Positions 33,511-45,740 are shown, counted from the stretch's first letter. The stretch: DNA of 64,000 bases from Ariolimax columbianus (GCA_036924085.1 JAVGWX010000007.1:68086185-68150184); one strand, 5' to 3'. Program-made: numbers and translations. Notes: generated from the sequence alone by a model not told the origin.

Positions 33511-33586
33511 AATTGTACTATATGCTCATAATATTGATTTTTTTAAAATATTTACACACTTAGTAGAAATAGAAGATAATGGATAT
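33511..33586. other. AT-rich target with TSD (33574-33586)
   Basis: AGATAATGGATAT at 33574-33586 is repeated at 33764-33776 and brackets a short LINE insertion. Confidence 0.85.
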
Positions 33587-33763
33587 CTTCTTCTTCTTCT
33601 GCGTACACAGTCAGACAGTAACCATTATTTTCTCGAAAAAAGCGGCGGTCATCCTGAGACTCTCGCCACTACCATAGAGCTTGTCTTGCAGTTCCACTGG
33701 CAATGGCCACATCTGCTCTCTCTGATCCTCGTATGTCGGGCAGTTCTGCAGCAGATGTTCAGT
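33587..33763 (-). mobile_element. 5'-truncated RNase H LINE copy, 177 bp, with TSD
   Basis: The minus strand contains the end of the same protein as the copy at 27.1 kb (EHLLQNCPTYEDQRE, AAFFEKIMVTV and a stop) and the same TGTACGCAGAAGAAGAAGAA tail. Over about 175 bases it differs from that copy at roughly five positions. The perfect 13-base target duplication and this similarity point to a young insertion of one active lineage. Confidence 0.92.
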
Positions 33764-33776
33764 AGATAATGGATAT

Positions 33777-35164
33777 AACAGTATGAATTGAAGGCTTCAT
33801 CATGCGGCCGGGAAGGAGCCAGACACTAGTTCGACTTTTGAACGGGGTGAGAAGGAAATACATAGCGAGCGACACCATCTCTCCGTCCCCAATTAGTCTA
33901 GCCTCCCCAAGAACTAATCGCTCAGGACAGGATGGCTGATTACTAAGAAGCCAAATTTGAATAAAGCAGTTAAAAACCAATTCAAAACTAATTACTTAAC
34001 CCATGATACCCTGCTTATATTGCACTGGTAGCTGTAACCATTACTCTGATCAATAAATATTTACTGTTTAAGAATTAGGGTGTAAGAAGTCAATAGACTA
34101 AACTGAAGCATAATTCCCTAACCCCCCCCCCCTCCCCCTAAACCTCAGGGTTAATTCCCTCTTGGTTGAGGGCCGCTGTTCTAGTAGGACGATTACTGGC
34201 TTTATCAATTCTAGACCATTTAAATTTTCAGGAGCCAGCGACTCGCACCTAGCCTCTCCTTCTGTTAGTAAGAACAGTCCCACCACAAGAAGACCAAGAG
34301 CTGTTTCTGCTGTCAGAGGTTATGTATTGTTTCAGCCTTGAGAGCATTTTGTTAGAAACGAGAGCTGATACTTAACTATACTCCCGGTAATGAAATGCGC
34401 TTGAAAATACATCTTTAATGGAAAGATTAGCGGCGTGTATTTAGCTCGGTTCAGGAGTTATCGGTTAATTACTTGCCAGCCACTTTCCAACTTTATAATC
34501 TTGGTCGCTACACGCGTTCCAGATCACTAGTGCGTCATAATACCGCAGCTGAGGCATGTCACTGCCTGACGACATGTTCGTCCGCTGGAAAGATGCATGT
34601 ACTCTTTTTTATTTTCAAAACAAGCTAGCGGCTTATCTTCCGGGAGAGCTGAAGGAGATTCCATGCCACTGCTCAGCTATGAGGGAAATCTGACAGCCGG
34701 GCTAAGAGGGAGTCAGAGGTCAGCACAAGATAAGAATGTCTGTTTAAAAATAAATGTAAACGGGAAGTGGGGGATACAAGCGGCCACATAATTGGCTTTT
34801 ATAGTGCAAGGTTTCCAAAAATGGCTGGGAAAACAGAGAGACGGCTGAGATAGAAGAATCTGGACAGTTTAACATCGTGACATGGTGTACGGCCAACAGC
34901 CGACATTGTAAACACTACTATGAACAGAACACTATGGAAATGTGTGGTCGCTTACGCCAATTGGTATGCAGTTAATGATGTTTTACGAAGCGTATCATAA
35001 TACTATGTTTACACCAGAGATATATATTAGGTGGTACCGAAAGGCTACCACTTGTATGACTGTTAAAGAGAAGAATTGTAATCTGGTGCAGCATTTGTTT
35101 GTTTATTTCAAAAATTCGAAGACACGCATATTTTAACTACAGCTAGTGTAGGTGTGGTTATATC
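33777..35164. other. No recognised gene; poly-C at ~34122-34137
   Basis: Short frames only. A C-rich run is present at about 34122-34137. I cannot assign any coding or repeat function. Confidence 0.4.
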
Positions 35165-35174
35165 TAGAAGACAT

Positions 35175-35414
35175 GGGACGGCGTGGGCAAGTGACACGTC
35201 TCACAACCAGAAGGTGCTGGGTTCGATCCCCATCACAGCACCGGCCGTTACCCCGCGGAAGCAAACCCTTAGAAAATGCAGGAGGAAGTAGGCCCTTACA
35301 TAAAATGAATGCTGAAGTCGGATGTACTGGGCCGACAGGCGCAAAATAAAAACCACGGTGCAACGCACACCACCTTGGGGATTAGAGAAATAAGGCGTAC
35401 GCAAGAAAAACAAA
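35175..35414 (+). mobile_element. SINE-A copy, plus orientation, with TSD
   Basis: Starts GGGACGGCGTGGGCAAGTGA, has the B box GGTTCGATCCCC and the family body, and ends GCAAGAAAAACAAA. The flanking duplication TAGAAGACATGG lies at about 35165-35176 and 35415-35426. A block of the A box present in other copies (GCTAGTGGTTAA) is shortened to GCAA here, so this copy's promoter is damaged. Confidence 0.9.
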
Positions 35415-35579
35415 TAGAAGACATGGGTGTGTACTGTGGTGTTTTGTAATGCATCTGTTGGTCGGATCTGGGTTCTGGTTAGTCGACTGTTTCAGTATTA
35501 GATGCAGATTGATAAAAATTACGAGCTCCCTTCATCTTGACTTTTAATATTAGTGTTAGGTTTCACTTCTCAAGTGGGA
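35415..35579. other. No recognised feature
   Basis: Short interval before the LINE relic. Confidence 0.3.
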
Positions 35580-38500
35580 GCAGACAACCTGGATTAGGAA
35601 TATATTTTGGGAAGACACGGAATGGGAGAGACGAAGAAAATTGGGTCAAATGCATGAAGGGTTGTGTGCACTAAATAACATGATAACTGGAGGATGCATG
35701 TTCCCACACAAGGTCAAATGGACAAAACCAGACCACGTGACAGACAATCAGATTGATCGCATCTGTATCAGTCAAGCGTTCAGAAGTGAACTACAAAGTG
35801 TAACAGTAAAGCAAGGAGTAGATGTAGGGTCAGATCACAAGATGTTGATGGGGATCTTGCAGCTCAAACAAAGAAAGTTCCCAGTACAGGGCGCAAGGAG
35901 AACAAGATATAAACTACACCTCTTACAACACCAGGAGAAGAAGACATACTTTAGTATACAACTTAATAACAGATACACATTGCTAGAAGAGCTTTATGAG
36001 GACGAAGAGATGAATAATAGTATGTGAGACCAGGCTAAAGAGATGTGGAAGAAACTGTAGGATTCAAGAAAAGCAAACACAAAGAATTGATCACAACAGA
36101 AGCATTACATAAAATAGAAGAAAGGAAAAAGAAGAAAGCTATACTCAACAATTGCCCAATCTGAGCACCAAATCAGAAGCACAGATAAATTATACATTAT
36201 CAGAGAAACAATATAAACAATTGGTTGAGTATTTCAAAAAAGTAAGTAGACTTCCACCACAAGAAACACCAAAACATCTTACCAGCAGAGGAGACCCTGA
36301 ACTTGGACTCCAAACCACCAAGCAAGATAGAAATTCAAAGGGTCATATCTAAACTCAAGAATGGGAAAGCGGCTGAACCAGATGGAATAGCAGTAGAAGT
36401 CATAATGGCAGATATGGATAAGACCATATTCATTGCAAAGATTATTAAAGAAGATATACAAAGAGGAGAGAGTGCCCACACAAAGGACATCTGATTAAAC
36501 TGTCTAGGAATGGAGGTCTGGATATTGCAGCAATTATATGGGGAATTTCATTGCTGTCAGAACCAGGCAAGATATTAAAAAGAATCTTCTAGGACAGATT
36601 AAAAACGAAAGTAGGAAAACCCCAGAGAGGAACAGGCAGGATTTCCTCAGGGAAGATCACGCACAGACCAATTAACTATGCTACTCATCATAGTAGAACA
36701 AAGTATTGATTGAAAATCATTCATTACGTAAATTTTATAGACTATGAAAAGGCGTTTGACAGTGTGGATCGAAGTACTGTATGGCAACTGTTGAGACACT
36801 ATGGGATACCAGAGGAGTACACAACTCTCATCCAGAATATGTACAAAGACACAGTTAGTAGAATGATACATGCAAAAATACTGACTGGCAGATTTGGGGT
36901 GCAAACAGGGATGAGTCAAGGATGCCTGCTCTTATTTCTCCTGTTCTTGTTGGCTATCGATTGGATAATAAAAACACCAATTGAAGGAAAAAGAACTGGT
37001 ATTAGGTGGACACGCTTGTCTCAATTCGAGGACATGGACTACGCAGGTGATCTGGTACTTTTGTCCCACAGTCATAGCCAAATGCAAGATAAACTTGATA
37101 GGGTGAAATAACAATCAACCAAATTGGGACTGAATATCAACATGAAGAAAATCAAGCTCCTTAAACGCAATACTACCAATAACGAACCATCAAGCTCCTT
37201 AAACGCAATACTACCAATAACGAACCATCAAGCTCCGTAAACTCAATACTACCAATAACGAACCATCAAGCTCCGTAAACTCAATACTACCAATAACGAA
37301 CCATCAAGCTCCGTAAACTCAATACTACCAGCAAAGAACCATCAAGCTCCTTAAACTCAATACTACCAGCAAAGAACCATCAAGCTCCTTAAACTCAATA
37401 CTACCAATAACGAACCATCAAGCTCCGTAAACTCAATACTACCAGCAAAGAACCATCAAGCTCCGTAAACTCAATACTACCAGCAAAGAACCATCAAGCT
37501 CCTTAAACTCAATACTACCAACAAAGAACCATCAAGCTCCTTAAACTCAATACTACCAATAACGAACCATCAAGCTCCGTAAACTCAATTCTACCAGCAA
37601 AGAACCATCAAGCTCCTTAAACTCAATACTACCAATAACGAACCATCAAGCTCCGTAAACTTAATACTACCAGCAAAGAACCATCAAGCTCCTTAAACTC
37701 AATACTACCAATAACGAACCATCAAGCTCCGTAAACTCAACACTACCAGCAAAGAACCATCAAGCTCCTTAAACTCAATACTACCAGCAAAGAACCATCA
37801 AGCTCCGTAAACTCAATACTACCAGCAAAGAACCATCAAGCTCCGTAAACTCAATACTACCAGCAAAGAACCATCAAGCTCCTTAAACTCAATACTACCA
37901 GCAAAGAACCATCAAGCTCCGTAAACTCAATACTACCAGCAAAGAACCATCAAGCTCAGTAAACTCAACACTACCAGCAAAGAACCATCAAGCTCCGTAA
38001 ACTCAATACTACCAGCAAAGAAACATCAAGCTCCGTAAACTCAATACTACCAGCAAAGAACCATCAAGCTCCGTAAACTCAACACTACCAGCAAAGAACC
38101 ATCAAGCTCCGTAAACTCAATACTACCAGCAAAGAACCAATCTTGCTGGAGGGAAAGCAGCTGAAAGAAGTGGATACCTTTATACATTTAAACAGCAAAA
38201 TATAGACATCAGGAGGAACGGATGCAGATGGACGGATCAGAATTGAAAAGGAAGCAAGAGGGCATTCTGGACCCTAAACAACATTTCGAGCAATCAATAT
38301 TCACATTAAAGTTAAAATATTCAACGCCGGTGTCAAATCGGTGCTGCAATATGGAGCGGAGACATGGAGAACGATGAAGGCCATACAACAAAGACTTCAG
38401 AGCTTCCTTAACAGATGCCAACAAAGGATAATATACATAAAGTGGCAGGACATGGTGGGGAATGAAGACCTATGGTAAAGGGGCCAACAACATCCACTGG

Positions 38501-38755
38501 AACGACAATTTAAACGAAGAAAATGGGGAAGACATAATCCAACATAGCCAGACAGGCTCTTACATGGAATCCGCAAGGCAAAAAAAGAGAGGTATACCCA
38601 ACAATACACGGAGACGATAATGTAAGAAGGAACTCAGATTACATGATTACCTCAGTAGAGAGGCAGAAAGAGTAGCCGAGGACAGTGCATGCCGTCGGAA
38701 TGGTGTCAATGGCCTTTGCACCGAGAGGAGTGACGGGCTTTGATTGATTGACCCT
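35580..38755 (+). pseudogene. Long RTE-like LINE relic split by minisatellite F
   Basis: The plus strand carries, in order, the end of an apurinic endonuclease domain (ITGGCMFPHK, KPDHVTDNQIDRICIS, GVDVGSDHKML at 35690-35850), a decayed connector and the reverse transcriptase palm (FIDYEKAFDSVDRSTVWQLL, YGIPEEYTTLIQNMY, FGVQTGMSQGCLL, then FEDMDYAGDLVLLSHS). KLGLNINMKKIKLLKRNTTN follows, and after the array PILLEGKQLKEVDTF, SVLQYGAETWRTMKAIQQRL and NGVNGLC. It ends in TTTGATTGATTGA, the short tandem tail usual for RTE-type elements. The catalytic YADD reads YAGD, and many stops are present, so it is dead. The order is that of a nearly complete element missing its 5' end. Confidence 0.88.
37150..38138 (+). 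repeat. Minisatellite array F, 38 bp unit, ~26 copies, inside the LINE
   Basis: The unit contains AAGCTCCGTAAACTCAATAC then TACCAGCAAAGAACCATC. The first copies read KLLKRNTTNNEP in the retrotransposon's frame, and the last copy runs into PILLEGKQL, so the unit is the element's own coding sequence. Variants CCTTAAA/CCGTAAA and AATAACGAA/AGCAAAGAA mix along the array, and the ancestral AACGCAATAC form survives only at the left edge. Confidence 0.96.
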
Positions 38756-38919
38756 GACCTTTTATCCCCCCCCCCCCTCTCCAAAATAAAAGAGCTGCTT
38801 CATTCGTGATCGACCTTGGGCATTGTCTTCCCATAACCCGTTAATATCAAAGAGGTTCGTCTGTACAAATGGCATCCCGTTACTTTGACACATAAATGAT
38901 CAAGTGCTTATTGTTTATA
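38756..38919. other. Poly-C and short interval
   Basis: Contains a C run near 38767-38777; otherwise nothing is recognised. Confidence 0.4.
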
Positions 38920-39143
38920 TTTTAGGGCCATACTAAAACTTAAGAAAAGTAAAGCAGCGGAATTGGGCGGCGTGACAGTAGAAGTCATTCTAGCAGATGC
39001 AGAGAAGGTCACACGTGTACTTTACAAATTATTCTAGAGGATTTGGGAATAAGAGAAAGTGCCACTGGAGTGGAAGGAAGGCCGTCTGATCAACCAGCCC
39101 AAGAAAGGAGACCTGCCAGACTGCACAAACTAAGGGGAACTGA

Positions 39144-39435
39144 GACGCTGGTCCGGTCAGGCCCAATATACTGGCCAAGACCACAATCTCTCTTCTATAT
39201 AGTTTTCCCAGGAAGCAGGCTATTTTCAAAGACAGTCTGGCTGACTAGATGTGAATCGACGTGACCTCCGCAGTAGTGAGTATTACGCAAATGAAGTCAA
39301 GCATATCCCAACCGCATGGAGGGCGACGGTCCACCTTCATCAACACGAGGAAAGCTACTACAACCCGCCACTTAACGCCCTTTCACGGCCAATAAAAGAT
39401 TAAATAATCATTATGGGCATTAAACAACAACTGCA
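39144..39435 (-). repeat. R3 dispersed repeat, minus orientation
   Basis: GGCCCAATATACTGGCCAAG, CACAATCTCTCTTCTATATA, GTGAGTATTACGCAAATGAA, ACGAGGAAAGCTACTACAAC and CATTATGGGCATTAAACAAC run in the family order. It lies between two parts of a LINE relic. Confidence 0.8.
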
Positions 39436-39677
39436 AAATATACAGAAGAATCACACTGGTATCTGTACCTAGGAAATTATTTAATATTATTATCTTAGGC
39501 AGGATGCAGTCGACATTTACCAGTCATGCGTTGTTCCACTCCTCCTGTACGGCAACGAAACCTCGGCATTATTCAAACATGATAAATCAAGACTAGAGGC
39601 CTTCCACATGCGCAACCAGCGGCGTATCCTGGGCATGACTACCTCTACAACATAGAGGTTTCTGCTAATGCCGATGA

Positions 39678-39692
39678 CGGCTGTGTCGGAAC
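39678..39692. other. Target site duplication of RNase H LINE (3' side)
   Basis: CGGCTGTGTCGGAAC is found here and at 40440-40454, exactly bordering the LINE insertion; 15 bases, no mismatch. Confidence 0.93.
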
Positions 39693-40439
39693 TTCTTCTT
39701 CTTTTTCGTACGCTGTCAGACGTCAACCTTTATTTTTTCGAAAAAAGCAGCGGTCATCCTGAGGCCGTTGACACTGCCATAGAGCTTGTCTAGTGTTGCC
39801 ATTGGTGATGGCCACACCTGCTCTCTCTGATCCTCGTATGTCGGGCAGTTTTGCAGCAGATGTTCAGCGGTCATGTTCCCGGTACCGCACGTGCATTCGT
39901 CAGTGCCACCTATCTTCAATTTATTGAATAGGTGGTACCTCAGTCTATTGTGGCCTGTGCGAAGTCTGAAGACCACGACCTGCTCTCTTCTGTTCAACTG
40001 GTAATAGGCATCGTTTTTTGTGTGTAGCCAGTATGTTCTGTTTCCCATTTGGTCATGTATCTAGCTCTGATAAGCCATTTTGACTCTTCGTATGTCACAC
40101 TAGGATCTGGTTGTGGTAGTCTTGCACCTTCTTTTGCCAGTCCGTCTGCCTCCTCGTTGCCTTGGATGTTACAGTGGGATGGAACCCACTGTACCACTAC
40201 TCTTTTTGGTGCGGACTGCTGGCAAAGTTGACAGAGTACTGCTCTTAAATCATTAAGTTCGGTATTTTTCTGGCTTTTTCGTGCTGTGACTACGGCCAGG
40301 GCATCTGTAAGCAGGACTATATGGCTTTCATTTCTTTTGCCTGTCACCATTTCTTCTACTGCAGCCCTCAGTGCCTCTGCCTCCGCTCTGAAATTGCTTG
40401 AGTATTTTCCAGTTGCCACTGACCGTGTTATTTTTCTAC
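39693..40439 (-). mobile_element. 5'-truncated RNase H LINE copy, 747 bp, with TSD
   Basis: This is the longest copy of the family. The minus strand encodes an RNase H domain and C-terminal knuckle: Glu in RAEAEALRAAVEE, Asp in LLTDALAVV, and the last Asp in GNEEADGLAKEG, corresponding to three of the four RNase H acidic residues; the first lies in the truncated part. Then come RYMTKWETEHTGYT, RLRTGHNRLRYHLF, CTCGTGNMTAEHLLQNCP and AAFFEKIKVDV before the stop. One frameshift near 40000-40030 splits it into two frames. The tail is CGTACGAAAAAGAAGAAGAA. RNase H would remove RNA from the cDNA hybrid during retrotransposition. Confidence 0.92.
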
Positions 40440-40454
40440 CGGCTGTGTCGGAAC

Positions 40455-40540
40455 GAAAAGTGCAAATATCGCAGTCAAGCTGTAGACTAGCGACATAACA
40501 CATTCCGTTCTCCGCACTACATCCTGCTTCTTGCTAGATT
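40455..40540 (+). repeat. SINE-B fragment
   Basis: GTGCAAATATCGCAGTCAAG, CACATTCCGTTCTCC and CTACATCCTGCTTCTTGC match the 3' half of SINE-B. It lies directly beyond the LINE's target duplication. Confidence 0.75.
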
Positions 40541-40750
40541 GAGAGCTAAAACAGGTCTGCACCCAATCTCGGAAACACTGAACCGCCGCGAGTTTCTTTG
40601 TTCGGTCATGTCATACGGAAGGAGGGGGAATCCCCGGTCCAAAGAATACTTCACAAATCGTTCCTCGGAGCCAAAAGACTTCCCACAACTGGAGGCACAG
40701 TGTGGCTTCGGCAGATAGTAATCTGTAACCTCTCCAAGGTCACAGCGGGC

Positions 40751-43250
40751 CTTACACGCCTAAGCGAATTTTATATTATTATTTTTTTGTCAATGCGGTT
40801 GTTGTTTTTTTCTCTCTGAAATGGTCTTATTCGCTAGGTTGCAAATAATCCCATTTATTTCCCTCATAATCTTGGCGGCCTGTCATCTGGGCTGGAGAAG
40901 ATCAAGCTGTCACTCTGCTCATCTCGTCGAGTAGACACCATTAAAGAATATATTGTATTGTTTACCAGCCATCTCCACGCGGGTACATGTCACATTGTGT
41001 TCAACAGATGTTATTTCAGACAAATCAAACCTCAGTACGAACAAATCCACAGTTATACTCCATGAGATGTGATTAACGTACAAAGTCCTCGTTAGTGTTC
41101 GCACTCGCCGTCTGATTCTTATTTAAGAGCAAAGTCTCGTAACTTTCCATATCTGTCTAGTCCAATAGCGCTGCTCAAACTCTTGGCACTAATCAAGCAA
41201 ATGATAACTCAATGAAATCCTCGGAGACCGAACATCGGACGAACAAGGGCGCCAACCCGTCGAAGGTCATTAGCTGGTAACAACTGACTCGGACGGAATT
41301 CCTGTGGGGAAACATATGGTGCGACCTTGAAGAGGTAATTTAAGTAGCAGCACCTGTTGGGAATCTTTCAATTCCCACACGGAAGTCAGAGTATCGAAAT
41401 GTTCTGTTCCCTGACACCAGCTCATCACTCTCTTCTCCATTCTTTGTTTATTTCTCCTCTAGGAATTCTTGTGCCCCTAATTACATTGATATTTTTTGTA
41501 GATGTTAACTAACCAAAAGAATAAAATTCATGTTTTGTTCAAATACTGAATGGTAAATCAATTAGATCGCTTATATATCTCTGCAAAAGGGGCGAGGTTT
41601 TCTCTTTGATCTCAAAAAGCTTTAATCTACCCAGCTGTAAATTGGTTACTAACTGACAGTTATGGAAGCGGGTTTAAAGCAGCGCGGACGGGAATTAGTC
41701 ATTTCACCTCTCAGAACTAAATGAGACAGTAGAAAAGTAACTACAACTTTATTCTCGACTCCTAGGAGCTACCTTTACCTTTGTTTTTTTTTTTTTATAC
41801 GAGAGAATTGTCTTAAGGTGATTATGTCTATCCACGTCCATTCATCCTTGTGTCGTGTACCACTTCTGTTGTTGACTTTCTGCATACCAGAATATTAACA
41901 TGTCTATTGCATCGTCTCTCAACCTGGGCTCCCAGGTTTCACAAGAAATAGTGATGAATTGATTAAACATATCTAAACGTGTTGTTTTTTATTTTCAAAT
42001 AATTTTTGTGTTTAATTTCATATTCACAATTTTACTACACACGAACGACGTATTCTTGGAAAATTCTTAGGTATTATGAAAAAATCATCAACATGTTATG
42101 TCATTTAGAAGAATAATCGATTAAGAATTTGTGTTCCAAATGACAAGCACAGGGTTCACATATATAGAAGTAAATGTCATTATCTAATTTGGCTTGAAAA
42201 ACATCATTTCTTCGACTCATATATTTGTTAAAATGACACTATTAACTATTGAATTTGATTTATTTTATGTATTTTTAACTTATTATCTGTTTTCGTTTTG
42301 TTTATTGTGTTTTTGAGAATATTATGTAGTTTGTGTTTATTTTTTTTAAATGTTTTCAGGTACGGGGGTTAATTTAAGGTTTCCTGAATTGTATTTCATT
42401 TTTGTTTTGTCAATAAAAACGTCAGGTTTTCTTGTTTGCTTAAACCCACTATCAGAAACAATATATAATGTTTTCTTTATGCACTGGAAGTTTACAAGAA
42501 AGAAAGATATTATTAATGATATATGATGATTTGTATGAATGGGTTCTCTGATACATAAATATTATTCCAAGGGTTCTGCAAGGGTAAAAATGTTGAGGAA
42601 CGTTGGTCTAGTGTATTGTTTACACACCGTTTGTTAACTCGTGTTAATTTGAATGCTGTCCACTTGTATATTAACTACCAGCTAATCAGAGTTTGTCCAA
42701 ACAGATGCACAATTCTACAACTTTTGCAATTGTATACCAAGTCTCCTTTTGGCATTGTCTTATTTCAGGACAGCTATGTTGGTTGTCCTAGTAATCCTTA
42801 ATACATTGCTGTAGAATCCCATATATGTTATCTTGATTGATTTTCCTGCTAGTTTATTGGTTGTCCAAGATTCAACATGACAGGGTCAGCAGCATTTGCT
42901 AATATATTATATTAAATTATATGTCCTACTTCTTGTCAAATACGTGTTGCAAAATATACTTTTTGTTTTCTGTAAAAATCATCATTGGCGAGACAGTTTC
43001 TGTAGAACATGCGCGTGTTGTCGCGTTAGTTTTGTCCAGCTCTGCTTCCTGTATTTCGACACTGTCTGCTATGACTGTAACGGTTTATCGAGAGTGACAG
43101 TCCCTGCCACAGATCGTACAACCATGGTGAGGAGGGTGGTTTGCTGTGGTGCCGATCTCTTCAGCTTTTCTCTTTTCTCTGCAGCCAGGAGGCCTCTGCA
43201 AGTGTCGGCAGTTACTATGCCCCTTCTGGATCACACATTTCACTTAAGCT
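40751..43250. other. AT-rich, no recognised gene
   Basis: About 2.5 kb of AT-rich, largely unique sequence. The frames listed there are short and lack motifs. A polyT run is at about 41785-41796. Confidence 0.45.
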
Positions 43251-43255
43251 ATTCC

Positions 43256-43510
43256 GTTCTATTAAGTCTAGGCAGCATAGTGGTTAGAGATTTGCTTCTC
43301 ACGACACATGGACCAGGTTCGTGTCCGGGTATCGCTGCACTCCGGTCTACCCATCTGTAAGTGGAACCTGATTTACAGTTAAGGACAACAATGCACCGAG
43401 AAAGGGTATTCGGCGCTGTACCACACACAAAGCAAAGACTTAGTTCAATTAAACCTCTAACACTTCAACCCTCACGACAGTATCTGCTCTGAGACTATCT
43501 TTACATGTAC
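43256..43510 (+). mobile_element. SINE-C copy (tRNA-derived)
   Basis: The A-box-like AGCATAGTGGTTAGAG and B-box-like CAGGTTCGTGTCCGG are about 35 bases apart. A body follows: TCTACCCATCTGTAAGTGG, CCTGATTTACAGTTAAGGAC, GCGCTGTACCACACACAAAG, CCTCTAACACTTCAACCCTC. Parts of the same body appear near 46.5, 60.6-60.9 and 63.6-63.9 kb. Confidence 0.7.
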
Positions 43511-45440
43511 CTATTCTGATCTAAATGTCTACATCTTATACTGGATTCTATTCTCCGTTAATGATTTGACTCTTTCGCGAAGATACTTCCCTCTCATGTT
43601 CAGTCATACGTCTTTTAGGTTACATCAGTCCCCGGATGTTACGCGTATGATCATTAACTTGTATCTAGTACTGTACGAACGTGTATCAAAATTCACGATT
43701 TCACTTTCAAATGCCAAAAGCTGTGAAATATTTCTTACGTATAGACATAATACTACCTAGTGCGTTTTTATGTCTGCTGTTTGTACTGTCATTATACTGC
43801 ACTATTAACTACTTATCTTCTTGTTACCAGTTTGCTTCTCACCATGAAGGGGGTTAACACCGCACATTGGCTTTCTGACAAGAATCCTTCAACAGAGAAC
43901 ATGCCGCGTTTCAGCGGTGGTCTATATTAGTATGTTTTATGTTATAAAGTTGCTAATCGCATGCACATTCCTCATTATTTTCTGTATACAAAATTCTCTG
44001 AAGATTACAGTGGCCCTTTTCATCCGTGGGGACACTTTTGGTAGATACAGCTAAATAAAAATGAGCTTAAACACAGAAGAAGCAAGCCAATGAACAATCA
44101 CCCATACATATCTCACATCTGATCGATTATTGTTAGACGCTACTCATTCGAAGTTAATTCTTGGTGATGTATTTTTGGTAGCCGGTTACAGTGGCTCTTC
44201 TTATATCCTAGGGTGTACTTAAGAAGGTGACCCAATGGTCCTCCTGACTGTACTGTAATACGAGCTCCATAGTAAACTCACCATTATGGGGATTACACAT
44301 GATCATGATTGGCCAGAATGATGTGATACAGGAGCACGAATAATGATGTCTTGATCAGTATGTTTTACGTGACCCTAATTACTTTACCCTCCCGGTCATA
44401 CATTATGGACTTCATTGCAAGAGCTTCAGTTTCTTATCAGGTGGAGCGACCAGTTTCTTTCTTCGCTGACATTACTTCCTTGCAGAAAGAGAGACACCCA
44501 TTTACAGATGGGTAGACTGAGGAGAGTCTAATTCTTTTACTGTGAGAAACTTTCACACAAGCGGTGCTTCCACTCCGTCGTACATAAATGATCTATTAAA
44601 GTACAAGAAATTAAAGAATAATCTGTCATTACCAATGGGTTCAGCGGAAGAAGCAGTGCGACCTAGTCATCAAAGAGAAGACGGTTTAACTACATTGCAG
44701 TAAGTCATATATGTGAAGATCTTCCTTGTCTGTAAATGTTGCCACATGCTAATGTTGTATATCATCAATATTCCCGAATATATCTCCGAGGACCCATTAA
44801 ACATCGCATGATGCTTCACTGGGGTTCCTCGAAACACCGCTTGCCAAACAAGAGCAATAAACTCTTAATACAGCGTAACTAAGTTCATAGAATTTTTCAT
44901 GCTACACAATCTCCCGTAACGTATCCATTCTCCTTATTTCTTTAACCCTTTACATGATAATCTTTGAAACAGAAAAATACATATTCATAAGAGCAGGAGT
45001 GATACTTCCTTTCCGTATCCGTCTTCTACATTCGTCATGAAAAAAAGCATTTGTGACGGAACAGGTGCTTTGATCAGCTATAGGTCATTGACACTGATAC
45101 AAGAGAACAAATTATATTTTTTGTTTATAAAATATATTTTAATGTTACTCCAATAATAAAATACTTACGAAGGATTGCATTTGCCACAGTAATAGTTCGG
45201 TTCTGTTTCTAAGAAACGACGTCACTGTTCACAGGCATACCCATAGGTGCTCAGTCAGTCTCTCAATATCTCTCTCTCGCTCTCTCTGTAAATGGCGGAG
45301 GGTTAGGATACTGATGATTCCTGAATCTGTAGCTGTACACACTTCTGCTCCGTCCGCTCTTGAGTTCCAGTTCGCTCAGACCTCGTTTGATTTCAAAGCT
45401 ATGCAGTCTGTGAATGGTTTATTCATCTATTGTCGTGTCG
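43511..45440. other. No gene; weak R3-like patch near 44.2-44.4 kb
   Basis: Around 44210-44400 the order 'CTTCTTATATCCTAG ... CTCACCATTATGGGGATTA ... TATGTTTTACGTGACCC' vaguely follows R3 but is too diverged to be sure. The rest shows nothing recognised. Confidence 0.35.
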
Positions 45441-45451
45441 ACAGGCTTTGA

Positions 45452-45740
45452 TTGATAGAATTCAAAATGTCACTCCTAACCATATCTAGTGTGATGTTAT
45501 CATATAACAAGCTGTCGTTGATAGACTTCATAATGTTACTCCTTTCCAAATATACTGTAATGGCATCATCTAATAAGTTGTCATTCATAGACTTCATAAT
45601 GTCACTTCTACCCACATATAGTGTGATGTCATCATCTAACAGACAGTCATTCATAGACTTCATAATGTCACTTCTACCCACATATAGTGCGATGTCATCA
45701 TCTAACAGACAGTCATTGATAGACTTCATGTCACTCCTTT
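45452..45740. repeat. Minisatellite array G, 66 bp unit, ~4.3 copies
   Basis: The unit has GACTTCATAATGTCACTTCT, ACCCACATATAGTGTGATGT and CATCATCTAACAGACAGTCA. Since 66 is 22 codons, both strands remain open (plus reads (S)FIDFIMSLLPTYS; minus reads SDIMKSMNDCLLDDDI). I cannot show purifying selection on either reading and regard it as non-coding. Confidence 0.9.

Larger units (their letters stand above)
38920..40750 (+). pseudogene. LINE relic interrupted by R3, an RNase H LINE and a SINE-B piece
   Basis: On plus, 38930-39135 gives (L)KKSKAAELGGVTVEVI and EKVPLEWKEGRLINQPKKGD, a reverse transcriptase entry block. An R3 copy follows (39144-39435). Then 39495-39660 gives AVDIYQSC-type VVPLLLYGNETSALF, RLEAFHMRNQRRILGMTT. 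An RNase H LINE (39693-40439, minus) comes next, then a SINE-B fragment. After 40590 FGHVIRKEGESPVQRILHKS reads as the C-terminal block. The central catalytic part is absent, so internal deletion also occurred. Whether the three blocks are strictly one copy is inferred from order, strand and spacing. Confidence 0.7.

Noticed and set aside
44190..44420. Seventh R3 copy
   Set aside because: Similarity is limited to scattered short matches; I could not align it convincingly by eye.
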